A DNA stretch of 6,737 nucleotides from Burkholderiales bacterium. Its GTDB lineage: Bacteria; Pseudomonadota; Gammaproteobacteria; Burkholderiales; Usitatibacteraceae. The notes below the pieces were generated by a model. The model had not been told where the DNA came from. It made no database searches and was given only the letters and a program-made list of their open reading frames with translations. How positions within the stretch are numbered: the stretch's first letter is position 1; every line of letters begins with the position of its first letter. Shown piece by piece: positions 4,865 through 6,737 of the stretch. The DNA lies in contig JAICTR010000167.1 of assembly GCA_025936275.1 (NCBI GenBank), forward strand, positions 1 to 6,737. Reading direction: 5' to 3'. The translations under genes were made by a program, and so were the position numbers.

Positions 4865-6657
4865 TGGAACCCGGCTTCATCGCGGGGTTGCCCAACATGC
4901 CGGGCGTCTACCGCTTCAAGAACGCGGCCGGCGAGGTGATCTACGTCGGCAAGGCGAGCGACCTCAGGAAGCGCGTCTCGTCGTACTTCCAGCGCCACCT
5001 GCCCAGCCCGCGCACGGCGATGATGGTCTCGCAGATCGCCGATGCCGAGATCACCGTGACGCGCACCGAGGCCGAGGCGCTGCTGGTCGAGAACAACCTC
5101 ATCAAGTCGCTGGCACCCCGCTACAACGTCGTCTTCCGCGACGACAAGAGCTACGGCTACATCCTGCTCACCGGCCACGCGTTCCCGCAGATCCGCTTCT
5201 ATCGCGGCGCGCACGCCAAGGGCAACCGCTACTTCGGCCCGTTCCCGAGCGCGTGGAGCGCGCGCGACACCATCGGGCACCTGCAGAAGATCTTCCTGCT
5301 TCGCACCTGCGACGACACCGTCTTCGCGCACCGCTCGCGCCCCTGCCTGCTGCACCAGATCCGCCGCTGCTCCGCGCCGTGCGTGCGCCTGGTGACCGAA
5401 GCGCAGTACGAGCGCGACGTGCGCCATGCCGAGCAATTCCTCGAAGGCAAGGAGACCGACGTCATCGAGGACCTCAGCGCCAAGATGAACGCCGCGGCGG
5501 AAGGCCAGCGCTACGAGGAGGCCGCGCACTTCCGCGACCAGATCCGCATGCTGCAGCGCATCCTCTCCTCGCAGGCGGCGGAATCGGCGGGCGCGGGCGA
5601 CGTGGACATCGTCGCGGTGGTGGAGCGCGAGGGCGTGTGGTGCGTGACGCTCGCCATGGTGCGCGGCGGGCGGCATCTCGGCGATCGCAGCTTCTTCCCG
5701 CAGAACGCGACCGGCAGCGACGCGCTCACCGTGGTGGAGGCGTTCCTCACGCAGCACTACGCGCAGCAGCCGGTGCCGGGCCGCGTGGTGTGCGAGGACC
5801 TCGAGAACCGCGCGGCGCTCGAGGAGCTGCTCGCGGGGCTCGCCGGGCATGCGGTGAAGCTCGTCACGCGGCCCATCGGCGAATCGCGCACCTGGCTCGA
5901 CATGGCGCGGCGCAACGCCGGCCTCGCGCTCGGCCAGCGCCTCTCGGCGCAGGCGACGCAGGAAGCGCGCGTCGCCGCGCTGCAGGAATTCCTGGGAACC
6001 GAGACCCCGATCCAGCGCATCGAATGCTTCGACATCAGCCACACGATGGGCGAAGCCACCGTCGCCTCGTGCGTGGTCTACGACAAGGGCGCGATGCAGA
6101 ACTCCGAATACCGGCGCTACAACGTGAAGGGCGTGGAGCCGGGCGACGACTATGGCGCGATGTGCTACGCGCTCGGCGTGCGCTATCGCAAGCTCGCGGA
6201 CGGCGAGGGCAAGGTGCCGGACCTGATCCTCATCGACGGCGGCCTGGGGCAGATCCACGCCGCGCAGGCGGTGATGGCGGACCTCGGGCTGCACGAGATC
6301 CCGATGATGGGCGTGGCGAAGGGCGTGGAGCGCAAGCCCGGGCTGGAGCAGCTCTTCCTCGCCGGCGAGGAGCAGCCGCGGCGCCTTCCGCCCGACCATC
6401 CCGCGCTGCACCTCATCCAGCAGGTGAGGGACGAGGCGCACCGCTTCGCGATCACCGGGCACCGCGCGCGGCGCGGCAAGGCGCGCACCGCCTCGCGCCT
6501 CGAGGAGATCTCCTCGGTGGGGCCGCGCCGGCGCCAGCGCCTGCTCGAGCACTTCGGCGGGCTGCAGGGCGTGATCGCCGCGAGCATCGACGACCTCGCG
6601 CGCGTGGAGGGCATCAGCCGCACGCTCGCCGAGCGCATCTACCAGGAGCTGCACTGA
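4864..6657 (+). CDS. uvrC: UvrABC system protein C (excinuclease subunit)
   Basis: A 597-residue UvrC (E. coli: 610), which makes the 3' and 5' incisions at UvrB-marked DNA damage. The N-terminal GIY-YIG nuclease has GVY (14-16), YVG (27-29), R37 and metal-binding E76. Four cysteines C149, C161, C169 and C173 have the same spacing as the E. coli iron-sulfur ligands. The UVR motif for UvrB binding lies around 200-235. The RNase H-like 5' nuclease has D390 (FDISH), D429 (GDDY), D458 (LIDGG) and H526 (DEAHRF). Tandem helix-hairpin-helix motifs fill about 545-597. The ATG overlaps the nagZ stop by one base (TGATG), with GGAG at 4855-4858, 5 nt upstream. A GTG sits just ahead in frame, but the ATG is better spaced. 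All catalytic positions appear intact. Confidence 0.97.
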   Translation: MEPGFIAGLPNMPGVYRFKNAAGEVIYVGKASDLRKRVSSYFQRHLPSPRTAMMVSQIADAEITVTRTEAEALLVENNLIKSLAPRYNVVFRDDKSYGYILLTGHAFPQIRFYRGAHAKGNRYFGPFPSAWSARDTIGHLQKIFLLRTCDDTVFAHRSRPCLLHQIRRCSAPCVRLVTEAQYERDVRHAEQFLEGKETDVIEDLSAKMNAAAEGQRYEEAAHFRDQIRMLQRILSSQAAESAGAGDVDIVAVVEREGVWCVTLAMVRGGRHLGDRSFFPQNATGSDALTVVEAFLTQHYAQQPVPGRVVCEDLENRAALEELLAGLAGHAVKLVTRPIGESRTWLDMARRNAGLALGQRLSAQATQEARVAALQEFLGTETPIQRIECFDISHTMGEATVASCVVYDKGAMQNSEYRRYNVKGVEPGDDYGAMCYALGVRYRKLADGEGKVPDLILIDGGLGQIHAAQAVMADLGLHEIPMMGVAKGVERKPGLEQLFLAGEEQPRRLPPDHPALHLIQQVRDEAHRFAITGHRARRGKARTASRLEEISSVGPRRRQRLLEHFGGLQGVIAASIDDLARVEGISRTLAERIYQELH

Positions 6658-6659
6658 CC

Positions 6660-6737
6660 ATGGTGCGCTTCAACTTCCCGCTCTTCCTCACGTGGTGCCG
6701 GATCGTGGCGATCCCGCTCTTCGTGGCGGTGCTCTAC
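6660..6737 (+). CDS. pgsA: Phosphatidylglycerophosphate synthase, N-terminal fragment (3' end outside window)
   Basis: Twenty-six codons from ATG 6660 to the window end. The translation opens MVRFNFPLFLTWCRIVAIPL and continues with hydrophobic residues, which matches the N-terminus of PgsA: a short FN-x-P-x-x-LTW-x-R entry into the first membrane helix. PgsA is an inner-membrane enzyme that joins CDP-diacylglycerol and glycerol 3-phosphate, the committed step to phosphatidylglycerol and cardiolipin. The catalytic CDP-alcohol phosphotransferase motif lies beyond the window. The gene starts 2 nt after the uvrC stop; AGGAG at 6644-6648 sits 11 nt upstream, slightly long. The uvrC-pgsA adjacency is common in proteobacteria and supports the call, although the fragment is short. 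Confidence 0.85.
   Translation, partial: MVRFNFPLFLTWCRIVAIPLFVAVLY

Noticed and set aside
4498..6654. 718-codon open frame on the - strand opposite uvrC
   Set aside because: It is exactly antisense to a well-supported uvrC with intact catalytic motifs. Its translation is Arg/Ala/His/Val-rich with no recognisable domain. Long antisense frames are expected where third positions are almost all G or C.
1..6737. Insertion sequences, attachment sites, tRNAs, CRISPR or tandem repeats
   Set aside because: No terminal repeats, transposase, integrase, cloverleaf or spaced repeats were found by reading. tRNA genes often follow pgsA but would lie outside the window.

Overview
This is a very GC-rich window, coding almost end to end on the + strand. 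It holds the 3' end of an RNase III gene, seven complete genes and the first 26 codons of an eighth. The order is rnc(partial) - era - [sigma region 2/ChrR-type cupin fusion] - recO - pdxJ - acpS - nagZ - uvrC - pgsA(partial). The rnc-era-recO-pdxJ-acpS run is a classic proteobacterial housekeeping cluster. With nagZ directly after acpS and uvrC-pgsA following, plus a cysteine-free RecO with a YVLHSYPYRETS N-terminus, it points to a betaproteobacterium (inference from gene order and protein features; I cannot name the genus).

Layout: positions 1-1049 carry rnc and era, joined by an ATGA overlap. Positions 1050-1934 are the odd part. A 56-nt gap with a candidate promoter leads into a gene for a protein with an ECF-type sigma factor region 2 at its N-terminus and a ChrR-like cupin at its C-terminus. 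It has no sigma region 4 and no zinc anti-sigma motif. A short GC hairpin lies between it and recO. Positions 1935-6657 carry recO, pdxJ, acpS, nagZ and uvrC, almost all coupled by ATGA or TGATG overlaps or by gaps of 10 nt or less. pgsA starts 2 nt after uvrC and runs off the window.

The housekeeping genes serve RNA processing and ribosome assembly (rnc, era), DNA repair (recO, uvrC), cofactor and carrier maturation (pdxJ for vitamin B6, acpS for acyl carrier protein), cell-wall recycling (nagZ) and phospholipid synthesis (pgsA). All keep the catalytic residues I could check. The sigma2-cupin gene is the one accessory element and the best candidate for something undescribed. It looks like an RNA polymerase-binding module joined directly to a small-ligand or metal sensor module, placed in the middle of a conserved operon. 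No RNA genes, mobile elements, CRISPR arrays or long repeats were seen, and there is no gene-free stretch over 60 nt.
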